From Holdemania sp. Marseille-P2844 (lineage in GTDB: Bacteria > Bacillota_I > Bacilli_A > Erysipelotrichales > Erysipelotrichaceae): a DNA stretch of 64,000 nucleotides. The stretch is from assembly GCF_900120005.1 (NCBI RefSeq), contig NZ_LT635448.1:1-64000 (forward strand), given 5' to 3'. The notes below the pieces were generated by a model. That model was not told the origin of the DNA and ran no database searches. It was given only the letters and a program-made list of their open reading frames with translations. A program made the translations under genes and the position numbers. Below, piece by piece: positions 1 to 9,571 of the stretch; position 1 is the first letter of the stretch; every line of letters starts with the position of its first letter.

Positions 1-94
1 GGTCACACCTGTTCCCATCCCGAACACAGAAGTTAAGCATTTCCGCGGCGAGAATAGCTATGCCTGCCATAGTGAACGTAGCTCGTTGCCAGGT
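1..94 (+). rRNA. rrf: 5S ribosomal RNA, 3' part (5' end outside window)
   Basis: The window opens inside a 5S rRNA. The conserved core CCCATCCCGAACACAGAAG (15-34 region) and the following AAGTTAAGC-type helix are plain, and the gene closes near GTTGCCAGGT at about 94. The last dozen bases of the mature end are estimated by resemblance to Firmicute 5S RNAs, so the end may be off by a few bases. It implies that a 16S-23S-5S operon lies just upstream. Confidence 0.93.
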
Positions 95-99
95 TCTCC

Positions 100-128
100 G
101 GTTCCCTTTCTCAGGGAGCCTTTTTTTG
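100..128 (+). terminator. intrinsic terminator of the rRNA operon
   Basis: An 8-bp stem (100-107 with 113-120, one G-T pair), a 5-nt loop and a run of seven T. It follows the 5S gene immediately. Confidence 0.85.
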
Positions 129-270
129 TTTCTCGCATCATTCAAACCCAAACAGATGATAAAGCACGTTGTATAAATTGAACGTGTGGAAAATTAATTC
201 GCAGAGAAAAAGGCAGAATGCGGCTTCAATAAAGCGGAAAATTTCTTTCCTGATCGCAGCGACGTCAAGC

Positions 271-299
271 TTGCGGCTCAATTTGTGAAGAAATATAAT
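271..299 (+). promoter_or_regulatory. sigma-A type promoter of the creatininase-family gene
   Basis: TTGCGG (271-276), 17-bp spacer, TATAAT (294-299). Transcription would start near 306, just before the AAGGAGG at 307-313, so the leader is very short. Confidence 0.6.
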
Positions 300-320
300 T
301 GAAAATAAGGAGGATGAACA

Positions 321-1197
321 ATGAGAACAAGAATCTACAATAAATGCACTGACGCAGAAATTACGGAATATTTGAAAAACGGCGGGGATACGCTGTTTAT
401 GAGCGTCGGGGTGACTGAACTTCACGGTCAGCTTCCGGTGGACTGCGAATCCATTCTGGCAGAAGCCGCCGCCATCATGATGGCGGAGAAGGCTGATGGG
501 CTGGCGGTGATTAATCTTCCATTTTTTCATGCCGGGGCCAACCGCGATCGGACAAAGTACGGTGAATATCTCCATTAAAGCGGGATATGATTACTTGAAA
601 ACTCTGGTTTATGCCTTTTATAAACTGGGATTCAAGCGGATCTTTTTCCTGAGCATGCATGGACCGGCCTATCTGACGATCAATTCCGTCTGCATGGATT
701 TTTTTCATGAAACACAGAATCCAATATGTCATCTTGAGCTTGGCCACGTCATGGAAATCGCAAGGGAAAACGGTTGGGAATGCGGCGAGGATCGCATGGA
801 AACATTCACAGATTTGATGTATGGTGCGTATAAAGCGATGAATCAGCTGGAATTCATTCCGGTTCTGCCTGACTTTGATCGGGAAGCCTTCCTGACTAAA
901 CGCCGGGAAGGAAATGCGAAACAATGGTTTAAGAAAGATTTGCATAAACTGAATTCCGGCACCGGCGGATTCGGCTCGTTCTATGCGGAATTAGAAGAAC
1001 ATGGCGGACTGGAGTATTCTGTTACAGAAGAAGAACGCGAACAGCGCGGAGAGAAAGGTTTAAAGCTGCTGCAGGACATGATCGAAAAATTTGATCCCCG
1101 GCATTTCAGCACGCTGCTTCAAGCTCTGGATCAGGCGGTGAATGAAGAGATTGTTCCCCGTTATCCGCACTTAAAGATGGATAAGCCGTATAAATAA
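321..1197 (+). pseudogene. creatininase-family amidohydrolase, interrupted by a frameshift
   Basis: Two overlapping frames together encode one creatininase-family protein (metal-dependent amidases of creatinine or related cyclic amides). The first frame (321-578) starts at ATG after AAGGAGG and carries the N-terminal metal ligands in TELHGQLPVD (Glu33, His35, Asp41). It then runs off-frame. The second frame continues at about 537 with the central SMHGP segment, the later Glu/His region and the C-terminus, ending at 1197. Dropping one G from the GGGG run at 533-536 joins them into one protein of about 291 residues (..FHAGPTAIGQSTVN..). It is therefore a recent pseudogene or a base-call error in a homopolymer. 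It has its own promoter and terminator, and no neighbour suggests a substrate. Confidence 0.8.
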
Positions 1198-1224
1198 GAA
1201 ATACGGAATATTGAGATTCTCATA

Positions 1225-1275
1225 AAAAAACCTGTTGTTTTTGCCTTATTGAAGGACAGAATCAACAGGTTTTTT
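1225..1275. terminator. bidirectional intrinsic terminator
   Basis: AAAAAACCTGTTG (1225-1237) pairs with CAACAGGTTTTTT (1263-1275). A and T runs flank both sides, so it can stop transcription from both the creatininase gene and the convergent tetR-type gene. Confidence 0.75.
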
Positions 1276-1396
1276 ACAATGTGTTCAGATAAAGTGTTCC
1301 GAAACCGATCAATCTGCGATGTGAAATCCCCGGTTTCAAAAGAGGCAAGTCGGAAAAAAGTGAACGCCCCACTGGCTGGGAGTGATCTCTTGCACT

Positions 1397-2035
1397 TTAC
1401 TGAAAACTCTGCGAATGTGAGTTTGCGGCATCGAGTAATTCCTGCTGCTTTTGACGAAACACGCCGTTGACACCGTCAAAGATAAGCAAACCGGTGATTT
1501 TGGAAATCTCTTCCAATGAAGGCTCTGATTCATTCGCATCGAACCACTGCTGATAAACGGCGATCAAACCGGATGCGATGAATTCCAGCACATATTGCGG
1601 CAAAACCGTATCGTTGGGGAAGTATTTATCAAATTGAATCAGAAGATGATCTTTGATGACGCCTTTAATTTTATTTAACAAGTGACTATGCCCTGAGGAT
1701 TGAAGCAGACAATGGAAAAACTCCGCGTCCTGATTGATCATCGCCGTTAATTTCTCGAACAGGGGATACGGATTCAGCCGTTCTGCGGAAAAATCCGTAC
1801 TGTCCAGAATCTGAATCAGCGATTGGATGATTTCGTTTTCAATATCGTTAAGAACATCGTAAATCGAATCATAATGAGTATAAAAGGTCTTGCGGTTAAT
1901 CAACGCGGTATCCGCTATTTCTTTAACAGTAATCTGTTCGATTCGTTTAACGCCCATAAGTTGAATGGTTGCGCCGATAATTGCTTTTCGGGTTTTGATC
2001 ACGCGCTTGTCTTTTGCATTTAAGTTTTTTTCCAT
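1397..2035 (-). CDS. TetR/AcrR-family transcriptional regulator
   Basis: A 212-residue protein with the TetR layout. The N-terminal HTH is at about residues 10-60 (RKAIIGATIQLM, then TVKEIADTALINRKTFYTHY, the recognition helix and the typical FYxHYxS). It is followed by an all-helical ligand/dimer domain of the TetR_C type seen in Firmicutes. The start at 2035 has the ribosome site AGGTGAGG. It is divergent from the DegV-family gene at 2330. The spacer carries two near-identical 22-bp sites, one in each promoter, so autoregulation and repression of the DegV gene is the simple reading. The ligand is unknown; a fatty acid or acyl derivative would be a guess from the DegV partner. Confidence 0.85.
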   Translation of the reverse strand: MEKNLNAKDKRVIKTRKAIIGATIQLMGVKRIEQITVKEIADTALINRKTFYTHYDSIYDVLNDIENEIIQSLIQILDSTDFSAERLNPYPLFEKLTAMINQDAEFFHCLLQSSGHSHLLNKIKGVIKDHLLIQFDKYFPNDTVLPQYVLEFIASGLIAVYQQWFDANESEPSLEEISKITGLLIFDGVNGVFRQKQQELLDAANSHSQSFQ

Positions 2036-2056
2036 ATCCTCACCTGATTTGAGCCT

Positions 2057-2086
2057 AGTATAATCCCCATGTGTTGCTTATGTCAA
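2057..2086 (-). promoter_or_regulatory. promoter of the TetR-family gene
   Basis: On the minus strand: TTGACA (2086-2081), 18-bp spacer, TATACT (2062-2057). The operator-like site at 2060-2081 fills the spacer. Confidence 0.75.
2060..2081. promoter_or_regulatory. putative TetR operator, copy 1
   Basis: A 22-bp site that matches copy 2 (2250-2271) at 18 of 22 positions. Both share GTGTTGCTTAT and an outer ATAA..TTAT frame. It sits between -35 and -10 of the regulator's own promoter. That the adjacent TetR protein binds it is inference. Confidence 0.6.
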
Positions 2087-2209
2087 TAAAGAAGCAGGTT
2101 TGTTGAACAAAAGCCTTTCTATTTCATTTCAGAGCAGAAAAATTTCTTAATAAAACAACAAATGCTGTGAAATAAGTCACATAAACCACGCTGCACAAGA
2201 ATCTGACCG

Positions 2210-2238
2210 TTGTTTCAGATAACGATAGGGCTTATACT
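2210..2238 (+). promoter_or_regulatory. promoter of the DegV-family gene
   Basis: TTGTTT (2210-2215), 17-bp spacer, TATACT (2233-2238). The predicted start near 2245 lies just before operator copy 2. Confidence 0.7.
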
Positions 2239-2249
2239 TCTATCATGCA

Positions 2250-2271
2250 ATAAGTACCAGGTGTTGCTTAT
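2250..2271. promoter_or_regulatory. putative TetR operator, copy 2
   Basis: Imperfect palindrome (ATAAG arm at 2250-2254, CTTAT arm at 2267-2271; 8 of 11 half-site positions symmetric). It lies just downstream of the predicted DegV-gene start point, where a bound repressor would block initiation. Confidence 0.6.
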
Positions 2272-2329
2272 TCTCCAAAATGATAAAAAAACACCATGAC
2301 TTGTAGTTTATAACGAGGAGGAAGTTCCT

Positions 2330-3199
2330 ATGAGCGAATTTATTCTGATGACTGACAGCACGGCGGATATGCCGGAGTCTTTCTATCGCGAGAATCAGAT
2401 TCCTGTTTTATCCCTGACTTATACACTTGACGATCATACCTATACGCTGGCGGACAGCCTGCCGATGACGCAATTTTATGACAAGCTCCGGCAGGGCGCA
2501 ATGCCAGTCACTTCCCAGGTGAATCCTGAAGCGGCCTTGATGGGCTTTCGCGAAGCGGCGCGGCAGGATAAAGACATTCTGTGCGTGTGCTTCTCATCGG
2601 CGCTTAGCGGCACGTACAACAGCTGCCGGATCGCGGCACAGATGTTGAGTGAGGAAGGCTTCAGCCGCCGGATCGTCGTGATCGACTCGTTGTGCGCTTC
2701 AACGGGAATGGGATTGCTTCTTTATCAGGCCAATCAGATGAAAGTCAGCGGCGCTTCGCTGGATGAAACGGCGGCGTGGATTGAAGCGCATAAGCTGAAC
2801 GTCTGCCATGTGTTTACCGTGGATGATCTGAATCATCTCTACCGCGGCGGACGGGTGTCGAAGACCGCCGCCATTGTTGGCTCAATGATCAGTATCAAAC
2901 CGATCCTGCATGTCGACGACGCCGGCACGCTGCAGGTGATCGGAAAAGTCCACGGCCGCAATAAATCATTGAAGACGCTGGTAGATCTGATGGAAGAAAA
3001 AATGGGCAGCTGGAAAGACAAAGATGAGATTTTCATGATCTGCCAGGGCGATGTCCAGCCGGAAGCTGAACAGGTTGCGCAGATGGTGAAAGACCGCTTC
3101 GGTATTTCCCAGTCGCTGATCAGTTATACCGGACCGGTGATCGGCAGTCATACCGGCGCGGGCGTTATCGGCTTGTTTTTCATGGGTGATCACCGATAA
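2330..3199 (+). CDS. DegV-family fatty-acid-binding protein
   Basis: A 289-residue DegV/FakB-type protein. DegV proteins bind a fatty acid in a cleft between two domains. FakB members present it to the FakA kinase, which makes acyl-phosphate for phospholipid synthesis. Visible marks are the N-terminal TDSTADMP, the central SALSGTYNSC and VVIDSLCAS, the HLYRGGRVSK loop and the C-terminal GPVIGSHTGAGVIGLFF, which carries the conserved GxHxGpGaxG pattern. The start has a strong GAGGAGG site. It is transcribed away from a TetR gene that probably controls it. No fakA is in the window, so which pathway it serves is not shown. Confidence 0.9.
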   Translation: MSEFILMTDSTADMPESFYRENQIPVLSLTYTLDDHTYTLADSLPMTQFYDKLRQGAMPVTSQVNPEAALMGFREAARQDKDILCVCFSSALSGTYNSCRIAAQMLSEEGFSRRIVVIDSLCASTGMGLLLYQANQMKVSGASLDETAAWIEAHKLNVCHVFTVDDLNHLYRGGRVSKTAAIVGSMISIKPILHVDDAGTLQVIGKVHGRNKSLKTLVDLMEEKMGSWKDKDEIFMICQGDVQPEAEQVAQMVKDRFGISQSLISYTGPVIGSHTGAGVIGLFFMGDHR

Positions 3200-3219
3200 T
3201 CCTATTGAATAAACGGATA

Positions 3220-3283
3220 AAAAAGACACGTCTTCTCCTTTTTCAGGCAAGCAGCTGTCAAAGGAAGGGGTTCGTGTCTTTTT
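3220..3283 (+). terminator. intrinsic terminator after the DegV-family gene
   Basis: AAAAAGACACG (3220-3230) pairs with CGTGTCTTTTT (3273-3283). An inner CCTTTT/AAAGG pairing shortens the loop. Confidence 0.6.
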
Positions 3284-3329
3284 GATTTAAGAAAAATTTC
3301 CAAGATCAAACAAAGCTGAAAAGGATATC

Positions 3330-3368
3330 AAAAAAAACAGCTTTCCTGCGGTATTCCGCAGGTAAAGC
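3330..3368 (-). terminator. intrinsic terminator of the DUF4272 gene
   Basis: On the minus strand, stem 3368-3340 (core CCTGCGG-AATA-CCGCAGG) is followed by a run of eight T (3337-3330). Confidence 0.85.
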
Positions 3369-3400
3369 CGTCTCCTTAAATAAAGATCGCCGATTTCACT

Positions 3401-4069
3401 TCAGGTATTGCAGCTGACGTGATCCCAGTCATTCTGTCCGTCGACGTCGATCAGCCAGTTCAGTCCCCAATGCCGTTCATAGACGACTTCGCTGTTCAAG
3501 CCGGCCGGAGCCGGTTCGCCTTTGATCCGCGCGTCGACGCACGCCCAGTCATAGCGGAAGATTAAATCCGCTTCGTCGAGAATGTCGTCGATCGGCCGCA
3601 GCTGCACGTCCTTCATGAATTCGTCAAACGTCGCTTTGGTGCTGACGACTTCAATTGCTTTCTGACAATCGCAGATCTGATCCGGGAAGGCCAGCGAATC
3701 GACCAGACCCAGCGCCCAGATCAGCGGCCAGTAGGCTTCGTATTTCCAAACCATGTTGACCCAGTCCTGTTCCGTTGCCGTACCGTTAAAGATCGCTTTT
3801 TCTTTCTCCGTCAGAAACAGCCGAACGCCGAAGCGGTCTAACAGTCCGGTCATAAACAATCGCGAGTCCTCAACGTCCTGTTGATTCTGTAAATCGCAGG
3901 CCAGCTGGATCGTGATCAGGCAGCAGATCGCCCGGCGCGCGATTTCCTCGGCGCTGCGCAGGCGGACGTCGTCGGCGGTTTCAATGACTGGCAGATGTTC
4001 AATATAAGGCACGCCCTGCTCTTTCAGCAAAGCGATGGATTGTTGCTTTCTCTCTTCAGCGCTTTTCAT
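3401..4069 (-). CDS. DUF4272 domain-containing protein
   Basis: A 222-residue soluble protein that matches the DUF4272 family throughout. It starts with the family-typical KSAEERKQQSIALLKEQGVP. A middle segment follows (AEEIARRAICCLITIQLAC) and the family's WKYEAYWPLIWALGLVD. The end is the acidic W..DWDHV type. The family has no established activity. The start has AAGGAGG five bases upstream, and a TAGAAT with TG extension stands upstream on the minus strand. It is a single-gene unit between two terminator/promoter regions, with no functional link to uvrA, which is divergent from it. Confidence 0.85.
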   Translation of the reverse strand: MKSAEERKQQSIALLKEQGVPYIEHLPVIETADDVRLRSAEEIARRAICCLITIQLACDLQNQQDVEDSRLFMTGLLDRFGVRLFLTEKEKAIFNGTATEQDWVNMVWKYEAYWPLIWALGLVDSLAFPDQICDCQKAIEVVSTKATFDEFMKDVQLRPIDDILDEADLIFRYDWACVDARIKGEPAPAGLNSEVVYERHWGLNWLIDVDGQNDWDHVSCNT

Positions 4070-4308
4070 GGCAGCCTCCTTTTTTTATCTCCTCTATTCT
4101 ATCACGAACAGGTGATGAAAAGCTGACGTCTTTGTCAACGATTGTTGAAATTCATGAATTTAACTTGAATATCGTTCAAGAAAAGCTTGCGGCAGTCCCG
4201 CTCACCCTCTATAATAAGGAGGAAGTAGTCATTCCCAAGCATTTTTTTAAAGAATGATGTACAATAGAAGCACTCTTGGGAAAGCTATATGAAGCGAGGT
4301 GTAAGAAC

Positions 4309-7134
4309 ATGCAACATGATAAAATTGTGATTAAAGGCGCGCGTGAAAACAACCTTAAGAATATTGATCTGACGATCCCGCGGGATAAGCTGGTCATCAT
4401 GACAGGTTTGTCCGGATCAGGGAAAACGTCGCTGGCGTTTGATACGATCTATGCGGAAGGACAGCGTCGGTATGTCGAGTCGTTAAGCGCCTATGCGCGG
4501 ATGTTTTTGGGCGGTGTGGAGAAACCGGACGTCGATTTGATCGAAGGCTTGTCGCCGTCGATTTCGATTGATCAGAAGACCACGAGCAACAACCCGCGTT
4601 CGACTGTCGGCACGGTCACGGAAATCTACGATTACCTGCGGCTTTTGTATGCCCGCGTGGGCGTTCCGTATTGCCCGGTTCATAACGAACCGATCGTTTC
4701 CCAGACGATCACGCAGATGGTTGACCGGATTATGGAACAGCCGGAAAAGACGCGGCTGGAGATCCTGGCTCCGGTGGCGCATCGGGAAAAGGGAACATTT
4801 AAGGATGTCTTTGAGAAACTGTTGAAGGATGGTTATCTGCGGGCCCGCGTCGACGGACAGATGATTCTGCTGGAAGACGTCAAACCATTAGAGAAAAACA
4901 AAAAGCATTCGATCGACGTCGTTGTTGACCGGATTGTGAAGAATGACGGTATCCGCTCCCGGCTGCATGATTCACTGGAAACGGCAGTGAAGCTGGCCAA
5001 TGGCATCGTCGTGGTGCTGGCAGGCGAAGATGAGCTGTTGTTCTCTCAGAATTATTCCTGTCCAAAGTGCGGCTTCTCGGTTCCGCGACTGGAACCGCGG
5101 TTATTTTCGTTTAACTCGCCGCTGGGGGCGTGCGACGAATGCAAGGGTCTGGGCATCACCCAGCGGGTGGACATTGATTATCTGATTCCGGATCGGTCGA
5201 AGTCGATCCGCAAGGGCGGCATCGTGTATTACAAAAATATTGTCGACACGGAGAACATTGAATGGCAGACATTCAATACCTTGTGCCGATATTACCATAT
5301 CGACCTGGATAAACCGATTCGGGATTTCACGCCGGAAGAACTGGAAATTGTTTTATACGGTTCTAAAGAACCGATTGCTTACAGCATCGCTTCCCGTTCC
5401 GGCAACCGCTTCAGCCGCAACGATTACATTGAAGGCGTCAAGACGTTGATCGAGCGGCGTTTTGTCGAAACAACCTCGACGATGTCGCGCGAATGGTATG
5501 CTTCGTTTATGGCGGAGTCGCCGTGTCCGAAGTGCGGCGGTAAGCGGCTGAACGAGATGGCGCTGAGCGTGCGCGTGGGCGGCAAGAACATCTATGAATG
5601 GACGACGATGTCGGTCATTCAGGCGCTGGACTTTATGAAAAACCTGCAGCTCGATCCAATGCGGGCGGAGATCGCAAGATTGGTGATTAAGGAAATTGTC
5701 AGCCGGCTGACGTTCTTGAAGGACGTGGGTCTGGAATATCTGACGCTGGACCGGCTGGCGGGCACGTTGTCCGGCGGTGAGGCGCAGCGGATCCGGCTGG
5801 CGACGCAGATCGGCTCACAGCTGACCGGCGTACTGTACGTGCTGGACGAGCCGTCGATCGGGCTGCATCAGCGTGATAACGCGCGGCTGATCAAGACGTT
5901 GAAGAATATGCGCGATCTGGGCAACTCGCTGATCGTCGTCGAGCATGACGAGGAAACGATGATGGAATCCGACTGGATCGTCGATATCGGGCCGGGCGCA
6001 GGCGTGCATGGGGGCGAAGTGATCGCCAGCGGAACACCGCAGGAAGTCATGCAATGTGAAAACTCGATTACCGGCCAATATCTCAGCGGCCGCAAAAAGA
6101 TCGACGTTCCGGACAAACGCCGCAAGGGCAACGGTTTGTTTCTGGAAATCAAGGGCGCGCAGGAGAACAACCTGAAAAATGTGAACGTCAAGTTCCCGTT
6201 AGGCACCCTGACCGTCGTCACCGGCGTCAGCGGCAGCGGCAAATCCTCGCTGGTCAATGAAATCCTGTGCAAAGCTGTGCAGCATTCGCTCGGCCGCACG
6301 CGCATCAAGCCGGGCAAGCACAAAGCGATCCTGGGCTTGGAAAACATCGATAAGGTGATTGAGATCTCGCAGGATCCGATCGGCCGCACTCCGCGTTCCA
6401 ACCCGGTCACCTACACCGGCGTGTTCGACGATATCCGCGATCTGTTCACCCAGACGCCGGAAGCGAAGCTGCGCGGCTATGACAAGGGGCGCTTCTCCTT
6501 CAATGTCCGCGGCGGCCGCTGCGAAGCGTGTCAGGGCGATGGCGTAAAGCGGATTTCGATGCACTTTCTGCCGGACGTCTACGTACCGTGCGAGGAATGC
6601 CATGGCAAGCGCTACAACGAGGAAACGCTGCAGGTCACCTATAAAGGGAAGAATATCTATGACGTGCTGGAGATGACGGTTGAGGAAGCGATCGAGTTCT
6701 TTTCCTCCATCCATCGCATTAAATCCAAGCTTCAGACGCTGCATGACGTCGGCCTGGATTACGTCAAGCTGGGCCAGCCGGCGACGACGTTGTCCGGCGG
6801 CGAAGCACAGCGCGTCAAGCTGGCGAGCGAGCTGCAGCGCAAGGCGACGGGCAAGACCGTCTTCATCCTGGATGAACCGACGACCGGCCTGCATACCCAT
6901 GACGTTAAAAAATTACTTGCGGTCTTACAGCGAATCGTCGATAATGGAGATACGGTCATTGTCATCGAGCACAATCTCGATGTGATTAAATGTGCCGACT
7001 ACATTATTGATATTGGCCCGGAAGGCGGCGACCAGGGCGGTACGATCATCGCCAAGGGCACGCCGGAACAGATCGTCAAGGTGGAAAAGAGCTATACCGG
7101 CCAATATCTGAAATCCATGCTTGAGAAAGGATGA
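4309..7134 (+). CDS. uvrA: excinuclease ABC subunit A
   Basis: UvrA (941 residues from this start) is the DNA-damage sensor of nucleotide excision repair. It scans DNA as a dimer and loads UvrB. It has both ABC ATPase modules: Walker [13 protein letters not shown] near the N-terminus and [13 protein letters not shown] in the second half, each paired with an LSGGEAQR signature and a LDEPS/T Walker B. Three zinc-type Cys pairs are visible ([15 protein letters not shown], and CEACQGDG with CEECHGKRY). ATG 4309 is preferred because GCGAGGTG lies just upstream; the frame is open back to a TTG at 4276 without support. A -10-like TACAAT is at 4260-4265. No uvrB is in view. hprK follows after four bases. 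Confidence 0.97.
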   Translation: MQHDKIVIKGARENNLKNIDLTIPRDKLVIMTGLSGSGKTSLAFDTIYAEGQRRYVESLSAYARMFLGGVEKPDVDLIEGLSPSISIDQKTTSNNPRSTVGTVTEIYDYLRLLYARVGVPYCPVHNEPIVSQTITQMVDRIMEQPEKTRLEILAPVAHREKGTFKDVFEKLLKDGYLRARVDGQMILLEDVKPLEKNKKHSIDVVVDRIVKNDGIRSRLHDSLETAVKLANGIVVVLAGEDELLFSQNYSCPKCGFSVPRLEPRLFSFNSPLGACDECKGLGITQRVDIDYLIPDRSKSIRKGGIVYYKNIVDTENIEWQTFNTLCRYYHIDLDKPIRDFTPEELEIVLYGSKEPIAYSIASRSGNRFSRNDYIEGVKTLIERRFVETTSTMSREWYASFMAESPCPKCGGKRLNEMALSVRVGGKNIYEWTTMSVIQALDFMKNLQLDPMRAEIARLVIKEIVSRLTFLKDVGLEYLTLDRLAGTLSGGEAQRIRLATQIGSQLTGVLYVLDEPSIGLHQRDNARLIKTLKNMRDLGNSLIVVEHDEETMMESDWIVDIGPGAGVHGGEVIASGTPQEVMQCENSITGQYLSGRKKIDVPDKRRKGNGLFLEIKGAQENNLKNVNVKFPLGTLTVVTGVSGSGKSSLVNEILCKAVQHSLGRTRIKPGKHKAILGLENIDKVIEISQDPIGRTPRSNPVTYTGVFDDIRDLFTQTPEAKLRGYDKGRFSFNVRGGRCEACQGDGVKRISMHFLPDVYVPCEECHGKRYNEETLQVTYKGKNIYDVLEMTVEEAIEFFSSIHRIKSKLQTLHDVGLDYVKLGQPATTLSGGEAQRVKLASELQRKATGKTVFILDEPTTGLHTHDVKKLLAVLQRIVDNGDTVIVIEHNLDVIKCADYIIDIGPEGGDQGGTIIAKGTPEQIVKVEKSYTGQYLKSMLEKG

Positions 7135-7138
7135 GGCT

Positions 7139-8110
7139 ATGGAATACGAAGGCAAGGTCATGATCAGCGAGCTGCAAAGTTATTTTAAATTTGAACAGCT
7201 CTCTGGCAATGAGGAATCATTAAACCGATGGGTGATCGTTCCGGATGTCAATCGTCCGGGCTTGGAGCTGGCGGGCTTCTATAAACATACCGAGCCGCGC
7301 CGGATCGTCATCATCGGCGATAAAGAACAAGCGTATATCGACACGCTCTCCGTGGAAATCCAGCGAGAGCGTTTTGAGCAGCTGACCGACGGGTATACCC
7401 CGACGATCATTCTCACCCATCACCGCGAATGTCCGCCGGTGCTGCTGGAAGTCGCGGGGTACAAGAATTTCCCGATTTTCCGCACGGCGATGACGACCTC
7501 GCGGCTGATGGTCGATCTGATCAGCTTTCTGGACGAACGTCTGGCGCCGTCCGACAGTATTCATGGTGTCCTGATCAGCGTCTATGGCAAGGGCGTGCTG
7601 ATCTGCGGCGAAAGCGGCATGGGCAAGAGTGAAACCGCGCTGGAACTGATCCGTAAGGGTCACATTCTCGTCGCGGACGACCGCGTCGACGTGGTCCGCG
7701 TTCACAACAGCATCATCGGTCATTCCCCGGAGCTGCTTCAGGGAATGCTGGAAATCCGCGGCATCGGTATCATCGACGTTGCCAAGATGTTCGGCGCGAG
7801 CGCGTTATTGCCTTCGGCAACGATCGACCTGGTCGTGTCGCTGGAGAAGTTTGATTCCAGCGCAGAGTATGCGCGGGTGGGAATTGAAACGGAACAGTTC
7901 ATGCACATTCTGGAGGTCGACGTGCCGAAGATCGTGCTGCCGGTCAAAGAAGGCCGGACAATCGCGGTCCTGATCGAATCAGCGGTCACGAATTTCCGCC
8001 TGAAAGAAATGGGCTTCGACAGCGCGAAAGCGTTTGAAAACCGGGTGTACGACTACATCGAGCGGCAAAACGCCGCCAATGCCGTACCGCCGGAAACAGA
8101 AAAGGAGTAA
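7139..8110 (+). CDS. hprK: HPr kinase/phosphorylase
   Basis: HprK (323 residues) phosphorylates HPr on Ser46 with ATP or PPi and removes the phosphate by phosphorolysis, releasing PPi. It is the switch of CcpA carbon control. The N-terminal domain is followed by the P-loop GESGMGKSE (about residue 155), the conserved His in SIHGVL, the ADDRVDV Walker B region and the family signature EIRGIGIIDV. ATG 7139 is four bases after the uvrA stop, with AAAGGATGAGG as ribosome site inside the end of uvrA. It is followed at six bases by the lgt-ppaX fusion. In many Firmicutes hprK, lgt and ppaX form one operon, which supports all three calls. Confidence 0.96.
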   Translation: MEYEGKVMISELQSYFKFEQLSGNEESLNRWVIVPDVNRPGLELAGFYKHTEPRRIVIIGDKEQAYIDTLSVEIQRERFEQLTDGYTPTIILTHHRECPPVLLEVAGYKNFPIFRTAMTTSRLMVDLISFLDERLAPSDSIHGVLISVYGKGVLICGESGMGKSETALELIRKGHILVADDRVDVVRVHNSIIGHSPELLQGMLEIRGIGIIDVAKMFGASALLPSATIDLVVSLEKFDSSAEYARVGIETEQFMHILEVDVPKIVLPVKEGRTIAVLIESAVTNFRLKEMGFDSAKAFENRVYDYIERQNAANAVPPETEKE

Positions 8111-8116
8111 TCGACA

Positions 8117-9571
8117 ATGCAGTTTTTTCCTGATCCGCAGACTTTTATCGCTATCGGAAGTCTGTCAATTAAATGGTACGCAGTGATCATCCTCTGCGGA
8201 GCGGTCCTGGCGTATTCTTTCTGCGTCAAGGAAATCAAAAAGATGGGGTATAAAGCCGAAACCGCGGAGGATCTGTTCCTCGGCTGTCTGATCTGCGGGC
8301 TGGTCGGCGCGCGGCTGTGGTACTGCGCGTTCTACAATCTGGAATATTACCTGGCCAATCCGATCCATATTCTCTATACGTTTGAGGGCGGTCTGGCGAT
8401 CCAGGGCGGATTGTTCGGCGGGGTGCTGTTCGGTCTGTGGTATGCGCACAAGCATAAGATCAATTTCATGCGGATGGCCGACGCGATCGTGCCAAATGTG
8501 CTGTTGGCGCAGGGGATCGGCCGCTGGGGCAACTTCATCAATCAGGAGGCGTTCGGCCGCACGGTCAGCGAATCCTTCTACCGGTTTTTCCCGGAGTGGT
8601 TTAAAAACCAGATGTATATCCAGGGAGCCTACCGTGAACCGACGTTCTTCTATGAAAGCGTCGGCGATATCCTGGGCTTCATTCTGATTGTCTTTGTTTA
8701 TAAGAAATATTCCAAACCGAAGCGCGGCGATATGGTCTACGCGTATCTGCTTTGGTATGGGGCGGTGCGGATCGTCGTCGAGGGTCTGCGTACAGACAGT
8801 CTGATGTTCGGCCGGCTGCGGATGGCGCAGGTGATTTCGGTCGTCTTTATCGTCGTCGGTCTGTTGGGGATGCTCGGCGTCTTCCGCAAGGTCATGAAAA
8901 ATCCGAAGCCGGTGATTCTGTTCGATCTGGATGGAACGCTGCTGAACACGGAACCGGCGATCTTAAAGAGCTACCGCGAACTGTTTAAAAAGTATAGAAC
9001 GGAAGAAGAATTCACCCGCGATAAACAGCTGGCGGTGCTGAGGCCTTCGCTGCAGACGATGTTTGCGCAATATTTCCCAGAGCAGGATACCGAGCAGCTG
9101 GTCAAAGAATACCGCGAGCACAACCGCGCCGCACACGCCGATCTGGTCAAGCCGATGGACGGGGCGGTCGAGCTGCTGGAAAGTCTAAAAGCACAGGGCT
9201 ATAAGCTGGGCATCGTGTCCACGAAGGTTAAGGAAATGGTTCTGCTGGGGCTGACGTTGAATCACATGGATCATTATTTCGATGTGATCGTCGGTCATGA
9301 CGATGTGCAAAACGGCAAGCCGGATCCGGAAGGCATTCTGACGGCCTGCCGGCTGGTCAACGAGGGTCACGACAGCGTGATCTACATCGGCGACAGTCCG
9401 ATGGACATTCAGGCCGCCCGTAATGCCGGCGTCTTCTCGGTCGGTTATCTGTTTAATCTGGAACGCCGGGAACAGCTGGAAAATGAGAAACCGAACCGGA
9501 TTATCGACGATCTGCGGCAGGTGGAAGCACTGGTGAAGGAGGATCTTGCATGGACTTACAATATGATGTAA
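8117..9571 (+). CDS. lgt: fused prolipoprotein diacylglyceryl transferase / PpaX-like HAD phosphatase
   Basis: One uninterrupted frame of 484 residues holds two enzymes. Residues 1-258 are Lgt, the membrane enzyme that adds diacylglycerol to the lipobox Cys of prolipoproteins. It has several hydrophobic helices, GGLAIQGGLFGG and the signature GRWGNFINQEAFGR. Residues 266-484 are a HAD-family hydrolase with ILFDLDGTLLNTE (Asp270, Asp272), a VSTK motif II and GDSPMDIQAA motif IV. This fits PpaX, the pyrophosphatase that removes the PPi made by HprK, which is encoded just upstream. In most Firmicutes these are two genes. No stop or obvious start lies at the junction. The last 22 bases overlap trxB. 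Confidence 0.93.
   Translation: MQFFPDPQTFIAIGSLSIKWYAVIILCGAVLAYSFCVKEIKKMGYKAETAEDLFLGCLICGLVGARLWYCAFYNLEYYLANPIHILYTFEGGLAIQGGLFGGVLFGLWYAHKHKINFMRMADAIVPNVLLAQGIGRWGNFINQEAFGRTVSESFYRFFPEWFKNQMYIQGAYREPTFFYESVGDILGFILIVFVYKKYSKPKRGDMVYAYLLWYGAVRIVVEGLRTDSLMFGRLRMAQVISVVFIVVGLLGMLGVFRKVMKNPKPVILFDLDGTLLNTEPAILKSYRELFKKYRTEEEFTRDKQLAVLRPSLQTMFAQYFPEQDTEQLVKEYREHNRAAHADLVKPMDGAVELLESLKAQGYKLGIVSTKVKEMVLLGLTLNHMDHYFDVIVGHDDVQNGKPDPEGILTACRLVNEGHDSVIYIGDSPMDIQAARNAGVFSVGYLFNLERREQLENEKPNRIIDDLRQVEALVKEDLAWTYNMM

Noticed and set aside
138-575. Long open frame opposite the creatininase gene
   Set aside because: No ribosome site, no recognisable motifs; the plus-strand frames carry the real protein.
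6199-6900. 233-codon open frame opposite uvrA
   Set aside because: A mirror frame in GC-rich coding sequence; no start signals and low-complexity composition.
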